This document shows positions 20,369-30,136 of a DNA stretch of 64,000 nucleotides, in pieces (within the stretch, counting starts at the first letter, position 1; each line of letters opens with the position of its first letter). The DNA comes from Gentiana macrophylla (lineage: Eukaryota > Streptophyta > Magnoliopsida > Gentianales > Gentianaceae): NCBI GenBank assembly GCA_026214975.1, contig CM047808.1, positions 68,474,583-68,538,582 of the forward strand, given 5' to 3'. The notes beneath the pieces are model-generated. The model had not been told where the DNA came from and ran no database searches. It worked only from the letters and a program-made list of their open reading frames with translations. Made by a program: the position numbers and the translations under genes.

Positions 20369-22578
20369 TGTAATATCCCGATTCTCGAAAAATGGCATTA
20401 CCATCTTTTAACGAAAAGTCGGAATATTATATTTTTTATTTTTTTTTGGAATAAAAAAGAGGGGGATTTTAAGGGAAATAATTGATTTTGTTAATTAAGG
20501 ATTAATGGGAGTTAATTCCCATTATTCTCAACAAATCGATTCAAAAAAAAAAAAAGGGAACGCAGTTTCCATCGAGAGTGAGGCGTTGGTTTGGGATAAA
20601 GAAGAAGAAAGGTTCTTTCGATTATCGAAGCTAATCCGTCACTCGGTTGTGCGTGACGTCTCAAAGAGAAAAGATTCTACGTGGACGCGCAAGGATCGTG
20701 TGGATACAATTTTCTTTGGGAGAAGGTTAGTTTTATCAAGTTATAGATTACGTGTTTCGAGCAAGCTTTTGGGTTCTAAATCCACCTTTTCGTAGTTTCT
20801 AACGTTTAGAATGCTTGGTAGATTTTAATCGATAGATGAATCATGTTTGTGTAGGTGGAATAGAGAGCTAGGTCTTGATCGAGGTTGGATCGTTGTGTTG
20901 CTCGCTTTTATAAGGTAACGGGGTTTTCATATTGAATGGGTGGATGTTTTATAATGTTTGGATTGTGTGTTCTGTTTTGTAGATTTAAGTTTATGGGTTT
21001 TTTTGTTGGTTTTAAAGTATGCCCGGTGATGTTTGAGATTTTCTGGTGTTAACTTGCTGTTAAAAAAAAAAGGATGGGTTTGGCTGTGAATGATGTTGAG
21101 TTCGTGCCCTGGAGAAAAAAAAAAGAAAAAAAAGAAAGAGTGCAGATGAAGTATGCAAGATGCTGGGAGGAAAACTAATAATATAAAAAAAAAAAAAAAA
21201 GATATAATAAAAATGATAGTAATAGCAGTATCAATAATTCTTTCCTGCAACATTTCATAAGTTAGCACAGGAATGGAAACGGCCACAGCATGTCTAAGTT
21301 TGAAAAAAAAAATATAGAATAGCTAAGTGTTTAACTAATTTTTGTTTGTAGTATGATGGTATACTAGAGTATGGTTTGGTGTCTTCCTAATATGTTCTAA
21401 ACAACATTAATAAACATTACAAAGCCATGAATAAGCACGATGCGTTTGGTTCGCACGAATGTATTCTTTAAGGAATTGAAGTTCGGGACCGTCGGAAGAG
21501 TAGAATTGGCCTTGTGCTTTGATGAGTTAGTATTCATCAATGTCTGTGTAATGGTTAGATTGAGTCTAGAAGTCTAAGAAGAGGGAGTAGGGAGCTTTTG
21601 TTCTGAATGAACTTAGGTGGCCAGTTAAACATTTAAACCACGTATTTGACTAGATAAAAGATTAAACATCATGAGAGCTTGGATAGGCACGGTGCAATAT
21701 CGGCAATGTGTTGGTTGGCCAGATAAAGTGGTGTTGGTCACTGCCGGATTCTAGACAAAGCCAGTTAAAGTAGTGATCATACCGCCGGACAACCTCACGA
21801 ACGAGATAGTCATTCACCGGATAGCCTATAGAGCTAGCCAGTCAAAGTGAGATGATTGTCTCGGGACCGCTAGAGATTTATCTCTATAGGGTTGCGTCTT
21901 TTGTCTTAGTGCATTTCTCACTAAGTGTAGTGCCCTCGCAAACATGATGTAACAAAGATAAGCTAAGCTAGTAACCCTAGGGACCTCATGTTATACTATG
22001 AATATAATGTGATAGTTAGATGTAAGATCATACCCTAACCGTTAAATAACAAATTGTTGTCTGAATAGTTTTCGTTATAAAACGCATGATTTCAATAGCT
22101 TCTACTGTTACTAAGTACGTATGTACTTACCCGTTATATATTTTGTTGAGAAGATGAACAGGTTTATGGAGACGAGGAGTATGATGAAGATATTTGATGC
22201 TTTTGATTTGAAGAAGTTTTATATGAAGTGTTCTTTTGGAATCTTTCTTTTATTTCAAGTTTGGTATAAACTATGTTGTTATTTCATTTGAATATTTCCT
22301 TGTTGTCCCGTTTTTAGTGGCCTTGATGTAAGACTAGATCGTTTGGATTCTTTTGTTCTGAATTTGACGTTTCAATTTCCATTTTGGAAGTTAGCGCAGC
22401 ATTGAATCTGGTTTAGTTGGTCCTTGGAATTTATTTTTTCCCGAGTCGTTTCGTTTCCGTATTGTGTTTATGATATATGACGTAAGGCTTATGTATAATA
22501 TTAGATTATATTTAATATTATACATGCCGGGCGTTCGTTTCCGGATAAGGACTCGGTGTCCGGGAACGGGGCATCACA
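20369..22578 (+). repeat. Element A 3' LTR (2210 bp)
   Basis: Starts TGTAATATCCCGATTCTCG and ends GAACGGGGCATCACA. The end can form an imperfect hairpin around the loop AAGGACTCGGT (22523-22572), the same loop as in the palindromic 5' end. A-rich tracts occur at 21061-21200. Small ORFs inside (20505-20795, 20927-21286) are not considered genes. The LTR would hold the promoter and polyadenylation site of the element. Confidence 0.9.
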
Positions 22579-22769
22579 GAGTGCTTCCAAATTGTGAATG
22601 ATAATCATCTGACCAATCTGATGGCATGCAACTCAAGCCTCCTATCAGATATTATTCATGGTCTTTTTTTTGTTCCGAATAATCTTATCTGCAAGCCAAC
22701 GTTTCTATTTGACGTGGTCTTATTCCTTCTTTCTAAATAGAAGGTTCAATTTTCTGCAAATGTTAAACT

Positions 22770-22798
22770 CCCGGGCATGATGCACGGGTTTTTGGCTA

Positions 22799-22799
<1 letters not shown>
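22770..22799 (+). mobile_element. Helitron 3' terminus
   Basis: The stem CCCGGGC / GCACGGG (one mismatch, loop ATGAT) is followed by TTTTTGG and CTAG, then T. A short GC-rich hairpin a few bases before CTRR at an A/T-type target is the signature of Helitron 3' ends, and this one resembles common plant families (CCCGCGC..GCGCGGG..CTAGT). No 5' TC end or Rep/helicase gene was found. The body may include 14839-15135 and 22584-22769 and may extend further left through other insertions. Confidence 0.6.

Positions 22800-22800
<1 letters not shown>

Positions 22801-22846
<46 letters not shown>
22801..22846. repeat. (GT)n(AT)n microsatellite
   Basis: A GT run followed by a TA run, starting directly after the Helitron CTAG end. 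Confidence 0.95.
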
Positions 22847-23042
22847 CACTTTTACTATAACCATTAAACAAATACAATACCTTGTTTTAAAATCTCACTA
22901 CATATATATCCATCTCATTGAGTATATCAACCAAATAAAATAATATATTCTCAGTACATCATTTTACACTACTTTTCTTTTATGCCAAAGGGATAAATTT
23001 CCTACACTAATGTACTATACCTTGCTATTTTTTTTCCATGTA

Positions 23043-23307
23043 CTCCCTGCGTTCCGGAATATTTGAGACAGTTGCAAAAAACACGCTTACTAAGAAGGTG
23101 ATTTAATACTATGACTTTTCGGATGCAATGACTAAAAAATCTCTATAATACAATTAATGTAGTCTTCTTTTTAACTTCTACCCTAGTATTAAATAAAGGT
23201 AAAGCTAGAAAATAGCAATAAATGCTACTTTGGAAAATAAACCGACTCAGCTATTTTGTAACAAAATTTTTTTGGCAACTGCCTCAGTTATTTTGAAATG
23301 GATGGAG
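23043..23307. mobile_element. Stowaway-like MITE 1
   Basis: Ends CTCCCTGCGTTCCGGAATATTT and the inverse of CTCCATCCATTTCAAAATAACT, with further inner pairing (GAGACAGTTGC / GGCAACTGCCTC). Flanked by TA on both sides (23041-23042 and 23308-23309). Length 265 bp, the usual Stowaway size (Tc1/mariner family), with no coding sequence. Confidence 0.88.
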
Positions 23308-23366
23308 TATATTACTCCGTAGCCAAGGGAAATTATCCCCCTTTAGATATATATACATATTAGCTA

Positions 23367-23648
23367 CTTCCTCCTTCCTATTTAACTGTTGTAGTTGCCA
23401 AAATATAAAATTACTTTTTATCTGTCGTAGTTACATTTCCAATACATATTTTAATACACTTTCCATTTTTCAATATTACTTTTCAACATTCTAGTCTCAT
23501 TCAAGCAATCAATCTTCCAAATTCAATACACCACTACACTTTTCCAGATTTTTTTTTTAGTATTTTATAATGAAAGTCAATGCAATTACTCATTTTCTTA
23601 ATTTGTGTTTTTTTCTCAAAGGCGACAGATAATAGGGAATAGATGGAG
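23367..23648. mobile_element. Stowaway-like MITE 2
   Basis: Ends CTTCCTCCTTCCTATTTAACTG and the inverse of CTCCATCTATTCCCTATTATCTG, flanked by TA (23365-23366 and 23649-23650). Length 282 bp. It begins only 57 bp after MITE 1 and is a different subfamily by sequence. Confidence 0.82.
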
Positions 23649-24930
23649 TAATAGATATTTTACCTTTGTTGCAGATCGAATATATATACATTCCCGGCAT
23701 AAAAAAATTTAATACACACAGCACAAGTATCAGTCGCCTCATTAACACTTTACAATACCAATTAACAATAAGACACAACAAAACACGTACACCCCCTTAA
23801 CTTATCAATCAAAAATTGTATTTCAAAGCAAAATGAATTGTAAAATGCTTGGATGCTCGATTACAGCCACTTCTACGGATAACCTACGATCATTATCCAT
23901 TAAACAACGATTAAGCAACTTCCTAATTCACCAAAACTCAGATTTTCTCAAGAACGTAAACAAATCCAGATTTTTGTGTGGAAACGTTCGTCTTGACAAT
24001 GTGATGATTTCCGTCTTATACGGTCTGTCCGAATTCCTGACGGATTAACCGCATGATTGAAGATTCCCTCCCTATACTTCTTGACTCTCTGCGTTGACTC
24101 CTTCTGCTTATGTTTTCAGAATTTACGTAATGTTAATTGATGGGATTAAGGGGTTTATTCATAGAATAAATAATATAATTATTTTCCTAAAATTAAATTT
24201 CCATAATCTATTAATTAATTACTTTTAATTAAATAAATAGGATAAATAATAATTATGTCATAGTTTATATACCCAATTACTATTTTATCATGTTCTGAAA
24301 ATTTGGGGTGTTACAGATTTGATTAGCGTCGTTGTAGAAGGGCCCCTACATCGGCGGCATGGTTGGTTTCTGGTTTGACGTTTTCTATTCCATCCGTTCA
24401 ATTCTGCTGCAAAATGCTTGTATCGTTTTCTGCGTATTCTGGTGAACTTAATTCTTTTCAATTTCCGCTCTTTGTATTTCGTAAGGCTTATGTGTGCATT
24501 TTGTCACAAGATGTACACGTGTCGAACGGTTTTTTTACCATTTTAGCTTTGCCTATGGTTTAGGCCATTACAGATACACTAAGATTTGCTTCTATTTCTT
24601 TTTATAGATGTTACCTATACGTTGTATTTTTAAAGAAAATAGACTTTTTTTTACTGAAGAAGAAAATAGACTTATAACTCAAAAACAGAAAGTATAGATA
24701 AGTACCAATGTTTTTTTTTTTTTAGAAAAATAAGTACCAAATTAGTTTCAATATGTTTTTAAGTGATTGAAAAACATAAAACAAAAAAATTTGTTAGTGG
24801 TTTGTATATATTTATTTGTTTTAAGGTCTATAGATATGTTTTATTTCATTTACATAGTAAAAATCTATTTCTGATTAATAAATTTGTTATAGTATTTGTA
24901 TTTTATTGTCCATGCATTTCATTTGTTTTA
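23649..24930. other. AT-rich DNA with one small ORF and an LTR-like end
   Basis: The ORF at 23833-24048 is described separately. At about 24298-24316 the sequence GAAAATTTGGGGTGTTACA has the form of an inverted gypsy LTR start (TGTAACACCCC...). No matching other end or PBS/PPT is visible, so it may be a relic of a solo LTR. The rest has no recognised content. Confidence 0.4.
23833..24048 (+). CDS. Small ORF of unknown function (71 codons)
   Basis: The frame begins MNCKMLGCSITATSTDNLRS and is rich in Ser, Asn, Leu and Arg with few acidic residues at the start, a composition seen in organelle transit peptides. It ends at TAA 24048 without a splice donor I can call. Nothing upstream marks a promoter beyond general AT richness. 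No homology recognised. It may be the first exon of a decayed gene or a chance ORF. Confidence 0.2.
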   Translation: MNCKMLGCSITATSTDNLRSLSIKQRLSNFLIHQNSDFLKNVNKSRFLCGNVRLDNVMISVLYGLSEFLTD

Positions 24931-25105
24931 GAGCACTCACATCAGTGTCTCTTAACAGATTCTCTACTTTACAGACTATATCACAATTTTTATCTGCTTT
25001 ACAAAATCTCTACACAAGGTCAACTGCATTAGAATCTCTACTGTACAATATTAAATAACTACAAACCATAAAAAATAAGACATATTTTGAAAAACAAACA
25101 AACAA

Positions 25106-25107
<2 letters not shown>

Positions 25108-25167
<60 letters not shown>
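25108..25167. repeat. (AT)n microsatellite 1
   Basis: About 55 bases of alternating TA inside the Harbinger-like element. Confidence 0.95.
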
Positions 25168-25174
<7 letters not shown>

Positions 25175-25277
25175 ATAAATATTTATATTAGCCAAATATT
25201 ATTTTGTATGGATCTTTTAAATATTTATAGAAGACCATAAAATTAAATATTTGAACATAAATTTCTATCACTCTAAG

Positions 25278-25278
<1 letters not shown>

Positions 25279-25319
<41 letters not shown>
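25279..25319. repeat. (AT)n microsatellite 2
   Basis: About 40 bases of alternating TA, just before the tandem duplication. Confidence 0.95.
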
Positions 25320-25322
<3 letters not shown>

Positions 25323-25330
25323 TCGAAAAT

Positions 25331-25729
25331 CTTTTACAATAGTAAAAACTTGAATCTGTAAATTCTTTCAGATTGCAGAGATATAAATACGTGTCGAAGA
25401 CCTGTTGAATACTGAGATCCACATTAACAGTCATTCTCGATGCGATTGTATTTTAGCTGGATCTAGAGAATCAGAATCTGTAAAATACAGATTTACCATC
25501 TCTTACAGATTCTACTGCAAGAGATGGTATATTTCAAAAATCTTTTACAATAGTAAAAACTTGAATCTGTAAATTCTTTCAGATTGCGGCAGATATAGAG
25601 TACGGTGTCCAGAATCTGTTGAATACAGATCCTGTTAACAGATTCTGATGCAGTTGTATTTTAGCTGGATCTAGAGAATCAGAATCTGTAAAATACAGAT
25701 TTACCATCTCTTACAGATTCTACTGCAAG
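25331..25729. repeat. Tandem duplication, unit about 208 bp
   Basis: CTTTTACAATAGTAAAAACT begins at 25331 and again at 25542. Both units contain TTTTAGCTGGATCTAGAGAA and end ACAGATTCTACTGCAAG (25521 and 25729). Units differ mainly in the middle (25375-25440 versus 25586-25640). Confidence 0.9.
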
Positions 25730-25872
25730 TGCTCTTATAATCTGAAAGATCGATATATTTACTCATTAGTGTTTTTAATTATAAACTCTAACTGGTTTAT
25801 TTGTTACAAATATCTCATTTTTTTCAATCATATTTAATTAAAACTAACTTATTTTACTCCAATAAAAAATGT

Positions 25873-26140
25873 CTTTTCACACAACAAATTATTCTGACTC
25901 AATTCGGGTCAGTAAACGATTATTATTATGATTGAATTCGAGTCAGAATTTTGAATGCTTTTTAACACAATACCGGTCAGAAAAACATTCTGACTAAAAT
26001 TGAGTCAAGAAAACATTTAACATTTTGTCTGAAATTCGGTCCGAATCAACGAGTTTGTAAATTATTCTAAGCCAATTCAAGTCAGGAAACGATGATTATT
26101 CTGATTCAATTTAAGTCCGAATTTTGAATGTTGTGAAAAG
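25873..26140. mobile_element. Fold-back element, possible MITE
   Basis: Starts CTTTTCACACAACAAATTATTC and ends with the inverse of CTTTTCACAACATTCAAAATTC. Inside, motifs of the form CTGACTCAATTCGGGTCAG recur in both orientations, and a block around 25890-25960 is repeated imperfectly at 26066-26135. No clear target duplication, so the class is uncertain. Confidence 0.5.
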
Positions 26141-26165
26141 AAATTCAAAGATAAAATAAAGAAAC

Positions 26166-26985
26166 TGACGTTCCAATAAACCGTCTATATGAAATCTAGG
26201 ATCTTTCTCTTGGTGATAATCTAATGGAACCTGTAGAACCCTGAAAACAAAGAAAAGAGATGGGTGGTTGTGTGATGTTTTTGTTGACTGCACTTGATGA
26301 TGATCAAGCTGCCTACGTATCCAATACGGGGATTGGAATCAAGTCTTCATAGTTCTTTAAGGATTGTTTATATAGAGGGGCTTGTGCCTTAGAGTTAGTG
26401 TGTGGCATGTCCATGGTGGACACTCATTGGCGTGTTCCCTAAGGAAAAGGATTATGTTTAGTTAATCTCCTTGTTTTTAGGAGATAATTATAGTATTCAA
26501 ATATTGGAGCCTTTATGACTCGGAATTCTTTCCATAGTTATCTGATTTATTATTCACGTGGGAAATATGATAAAGGATTGACTCTGGCCAACTTAGAGGA
26601 TACGAGCTAGATTGTTTGAACCTTTCCGTGTTTGGGCCGACCTACGAAGGTCGGGGAAGCTAGCCGAGCTGGGATCGGCCCAGGTTCTCGTGTGTAAGAG
26701 GGTCGGCCCGAAGTGGACTTAGGCTGACCTGTGAGGTTGGGCACGGGTAGGTTTGAACATAGGTACTTGCCGACCTGCAGTGGCCAGGATAGTCCTTGTG
26801 CCTAATCTTGCTTAGGGGTCAACCCCTAAGTCGAGGCCGAGCTGGAGGGGTCAGGGTGAAAAGTCGAACGATTCTGGCTTTACTGCTGGGACGTCCAATC
26901 CTTAGGACGCCCTTTCCTATTCTACATTTAATGCTGAGTTGCCACAACGGTGCCACCTGGGCGATTTCAATTCTTGGCATCGTCA
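26166..26985 (-). repeat. Tat element 3' LTR (820 bp)
   Basis: Starts TGACGTTCCAATAAACCGTC and ends CGTCA (26981-26985), giving 5-bp inverted ends TGACG/CGTCA. The first 215 bp match the 5' LTR fragment at 42369-42583 with scattered substitutions. The inner border is next to a pyrimidine run, as expected for the PPT of a minus-strand element. Confidence 0.85.
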
Positions 26986-26997
26986 TAAGCCCCCCAG
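26986..26997 (-). promoter_or_regulatory. Tat element polypurine tract
   Basis: The minus strand reads CTGGGGGGCTTA directly before the 3' LTR. Confidence 0.75.
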
Positions 26998-27298
26998 ATC
27001 CAGCCGAGTCTTGGTAGGCCGGTTCAGATCTGTTTGGATGGCATCTCAGCATGCTAGGTTTTCAGGTTATGACAAGGGACGGCATTTATGACCGTCCTGA
27101 AATTCGAGCGGTCACCACTTGCACTGGAACGGTTCCCAATATTTATTTAGGGATATAAACCCTTCATGTCAAACGTCATTTCACACCTTGCTATCTTCCC
27201 TGTTATCCTTTTGCTGCAGACTCCTTTTACAATCTTCTTCCCTCTCCTTGCTTTTGCTTTTCATATATCTGATTTATCAGAAGAGGAACCACTTACCC
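26998..27298. other. Tat element 3' leader region ahead of the antisense ORF
   Basis: No ORF of note. On the plus strand it includes TATTTATTTAGGGATATAAACCC at about 27139, then a pyrimidine-rich tract (27190-27260) before the antisense ORF start. This layout could be a promoter and 5' leader for the antisense transcript; inferred only. Confidence 0.35.
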
Positions 27299-27751
27299 AT
27301 GGACCGAAGCACTTATCAGAGAGTCTTGGACTAGACCGGTGGTTTTTGAAGAAATCCTTTGGGTTCCTCCTCAACCGGTTTCTGTCGCTTCTTCTTCCGG
27401 TCCGTCATCAAGCACCGTTGATCCCCTCTTAAGGCATAAGATTCAAAAGGCTACCCAGGACATCATGGGGAGTCATGGTGTGGTTTCCATTTTGAATCAA
27501 AGCATCATAGAGTATATCTACCTTGAGTACGGGATAAATCGGGAAGAGCATGCTTCTTTGCTTCTTGTGGATCTCCGCCCGTACGCGTCCCATCCCTCTG
27601 ATAGGTACTTTGCTATATATGAGGCTCAATTGAAGTCAAGCCCGAGGTTTCCACTGTGCCCTGCATTTGTATGCGTGTTGCGTCATTATGTCTTAGGATT
27701 TGCTCAACTAGCTCCTTCCGGAGTCAGAATAGTGATAGGTTTTGCTGTACT
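27299..27751 (+). pseudogene. Tat antisense ORF, 5' part (PF04195-like)
   Basis: A first ATG at 27299 (MDRSTYQRVLD) meets a stop at 27332. The main frame from 27339 encodes a Ser/Pro region and then YIYLEYGINREEHASLLLVD, YFAIYEAQLKSSPRFPLCPA and FVCVLRHYVLGFAQLAPSGV. The pattern of AQL..G.RFPL.P....VL....L...QL.P.G.R...GF is typical of the putative gypsy-type transposon domain. The frame is interrupted at 27752 by copia 2 and resumes at 36191. The function of this protein is unknown. The strand is opposite to the Tat pol genes. Confidence 0.75.
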
Positions 27752-29152
27752 TGTTGGTCCCAGAGAAGGGTGAAACTATAGTCGGGGGGGGGTGAATGAC
27801 TATAGTGGAGTTTCAAAAACTTTTCTTTTGATTAAAAGCTTTTGGGCAGCGGACAAGTCCTTTCTTACTATGTTGTTTTCAAATCAGTTTAGACAATCAC
27901 AGATATAAGTTATGATCTAGGCAATTTAAATAAATGCTGTAAAGTAAATTGCAGAAAGTAAATTGACACAAGGCTTATAGTGGTTCAGGGTGGTGTAATC
28001 CCTTAATCCACTCTTCTCATATGATGATCGGAGGAATTCACTATTGTTTTCACAGATACAATAGTATGATTGTCCTTGGCTTCCCAAGCTTCACAATCTA
28101 CAAGACTATCACTCCTTGACTGCAACAGCTTCAGTGATTCAGTCTCTTTTGCTGCTCATTGAGATCAAAACCCTTCAACAGCTATCACAGATTCAACTCC
28201 TTCTCCGATTCAGTTGCTTCAGTTTGATGTGAATGTGATTCACACACTTGCTTGATCAATGTCAGTGCTGAATATGACTTTATAGCTCTGATATCTGAGT
28301 TGATCACTAGATGTATCCTTGTAAGTTTAGAGAGAAAGGCTTTTCAAATTGACAGAGTTTTTACTTGATTTTTTGTTTCAGATCGTTGTTTTTCTTTGTC
28401 TGTCAATGCCTTCTATTTATAGCCTTGAATAACCTTGATTTGAAATTCCGTCCATTGGCTATATTAATGAGGGAATAATCCTTGATTTTATTCTTGATTC
28501 CCCCTTAATTTCATTCTCCTTGATTTGAGTGATCGGATTCTTTCTTCAAACGTATCGCAGAAAATCCGTCTTTGATTGATCCTCTATTGATTGTGCATTT
28601 AATGGATGATCTTCTGAATCTTCAATGTATATTAAGTCTGATCTGGTAAGTGTTACTTCGCCGTTTTCAGAACGGTTGAGTGATCCTTCTGACTTAGCTG
28701 ATTTAGATCTTCCTTCACCGTTTTGTCTTCACTCAGCCGAAAGTCAATTTACTTTGCCGATTCACTGTTTTCTTCTTTGCTTCAGTTTAAGAGAATCTTT
28801 GTACTTCACTGATCCTTGATTGGAGTGAGATCAGTGTACACCATATTTGAATATTGAGTTTCATCACTTAAAGTGTGACTTGGACTTATCCAAGGTCATC
28901 ACAGACTTCCTAGGTTATAAGTCAGACCATTAATGTCTTCATTGCTTCTCTGCTGGTGCTTGGCTGGCTTCACTCTGCCGAATATCTGTTTTTACTTTGC
29001 CGTCCTACCAACTAGTACAATGCTTGTATGAATCAACTTATACATCATGTCAGACTCTAAGTAAAGACTTATACAGAGAATTCTAGCTTATTTCTGGCTT
29101 GCTATAACAGCTAGTATGGCCATCATCAAAACATAATAGAATGTTCCTAACA
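27752..29152 (-). repeat. Copia 2 3' LTR (1401 bp)
   Basis: Plus-strand ends TGTTGGTCCCAGAGAAGG and GTTCCTAACA. Mostly identical to the other LTR, but two patches at about 28118-28165 and 28200-28235 differ strongly from 35137-35185 and 35222-35262. A run of nine G occurs at about 27784-27792. Confidence 0.93.
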
Positions 29153-29167
29153 ATTTCCCCCTTTTTG
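29153..29167 (-). promoter_or_regulatory. Copia 2 polypurine tract
   Basis: The minus strand reads AAAAAGGGGGAAAT immediately before the 3' LTR. Confidence 0.88.
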
Positions 29168-29340
29168 ATGATGCCAAAACCCTCATAAGCCTGAACATAA
29201 GTAATCCAAATTTTTCATAATAATCAACAGAATAAAAACTCAGCAATTTTATTCATCCATCATAGGGCAATAAGATATTGCATCTTTTTATTTAAAGACA
29301 AAGGCAAAAGAAAATAGACAATTCACACTAAGTATCAGGT
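29168..29340. other. Copia 2 untranslated stretch between the extra ORF and the PPT
   Basis: No coding content; AT-rich. Confidence 0.6.
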
Positions 29341-30136
29341 CTACTTCTTCATTTCTTCAAACCTGATACCTTTGCCTTTGCTGCCCTTGCCCTTCTCTGT
29401 TGGGATAGCCTTCTTTTCACTAGAGCTTTCAGGCTTAGAGCTTCCTTCCCCCTTTTTGGCAGCACTAAAAAGTGCTTCAAGATTTGTCGTTGCCGTGTCA
29501 GAATCAGGGAGAGGACCATACCTCCTTTCCAGTATTTTGTTGTTGGCCTCACCAACTTTGATTAGAAGGTCCAGTTGCTTGCCAGAATACTCCATTATCT
29601 CATCCAGATGCTGAATTTGTTGAGTGTGAGCATTGAGGGTGTCCACCAATGGCTTAAGATTGTTGTCAATTGTCTCAGCATGAAATTCAAAATTGGTATG
29701 GACATGGTGAGAAATGAGTTGCTGTAAATTGCAAAGCAGGTTTCCTTGTCTTTCCATGACCTCATCTTGGATTTTGATATGGTTGATGAGGGCCTCAATC
29801 TTGTGGTTGAAGGAGGTTGCTTCACTCCTTAAGGCATTCTTCAGATTTTGCCTACTGTAGTACTGCCTTTCCATGTCTACAATGAGGGGTTGAATGTCCA
29901 GATTGAAGACTCTCTCTGGATCAATTTCCTTTGGTGCCATATGGACATCCTCTTCATCTCCAGCATTTTCATCCTCAGCATCTCCATCTTGCTCTTTCTC
30001 ATTCTCCACTTCCTTTTCCTCGTCTTCCTCTTCCTTTTCATCTTGTGCTTCTTCTTCTCTTCTTCCATCTGTTCTTGTTCTTCCTCATTAGACATAGGGT
30101 CATTTAGAGGTTGATGTTGAGTGTGGACTGCTGCAT
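29341..30136 (-). CDS. Copia 2 extra ORF downstream of pol: acidic, helical, Lys-rich tail
   Basis: The frame ending at 29341 is 222 codons from ATG 30009 and extends in frame upstream through a very acidic stretch ([17 protein letters not shown]). A start [13 protein letters not shown] near 30096 lies one frame off across a GAA/AAG repeat (30030-30065), so slippage there may have broken the N-terminus. The middle ([39 protein letters not shown]) looks alpha-helical with heptad-like spacing. The tail [17 protein letters not shown] is basic. I see no signal peptide or membrane segment. SIRE elements often carry an env-like ORF at this place, but this protein shows none of its membrane features. 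Function unknown. Confidence 0.55.

Larger units (their letters stand above)
15136..22578 (+). mobile_element. Ty3/gypsy chromovirus element A (Tekay/Del-like)
   Basis: Order on the plus strand: 53-bp palindromic 5' end, PBS for tRNA-Met, gag with CCHC, intron, protease, RT, RNase H, integrase with C-terminal chromodomain, PPT, 2210-bp 3' LTR. The target-site duplication GAGTG is intact on both sides (15131-15135 and 22579-22583), so the whole 7.44-kb unit inserted as one piece. Integrase after RT and the chromodomain place it in the chromovirus branch; similarity to element B supports one lineage. Many stops and frameshifts make it inactive. Confidence 0.92.
24931..25734. mobile_element. PIF/Harbinger-like MITE with internal duplication
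   Basis: Termini GAGCACT (24931) and AGTGCTC (25728-25734) are perfect 7-bp inverses, with more scattered pairing inward. Flanking 3-bp repeats TTA (24928-24930 and 25735-25737) fit the Harbinger target preference. The interior has no transposase ORF. It contains two long AT runs and a tandem duplication of about 208 bp. Confidence 0.65.

Noticed and set aside
20505..20795. 96-codon ORF in the element A 3' LTR
   Set aside because: Lies wholly in LTR sequence, has no domain, starts across an A-rich tract, and has no counterpart I can see in the element B LTR.
20927..21286. Minus-strand 119-codon ORF rich in Phe
   Set aside because: Caused by poly(A) tracts in the LTR read on the other strand.
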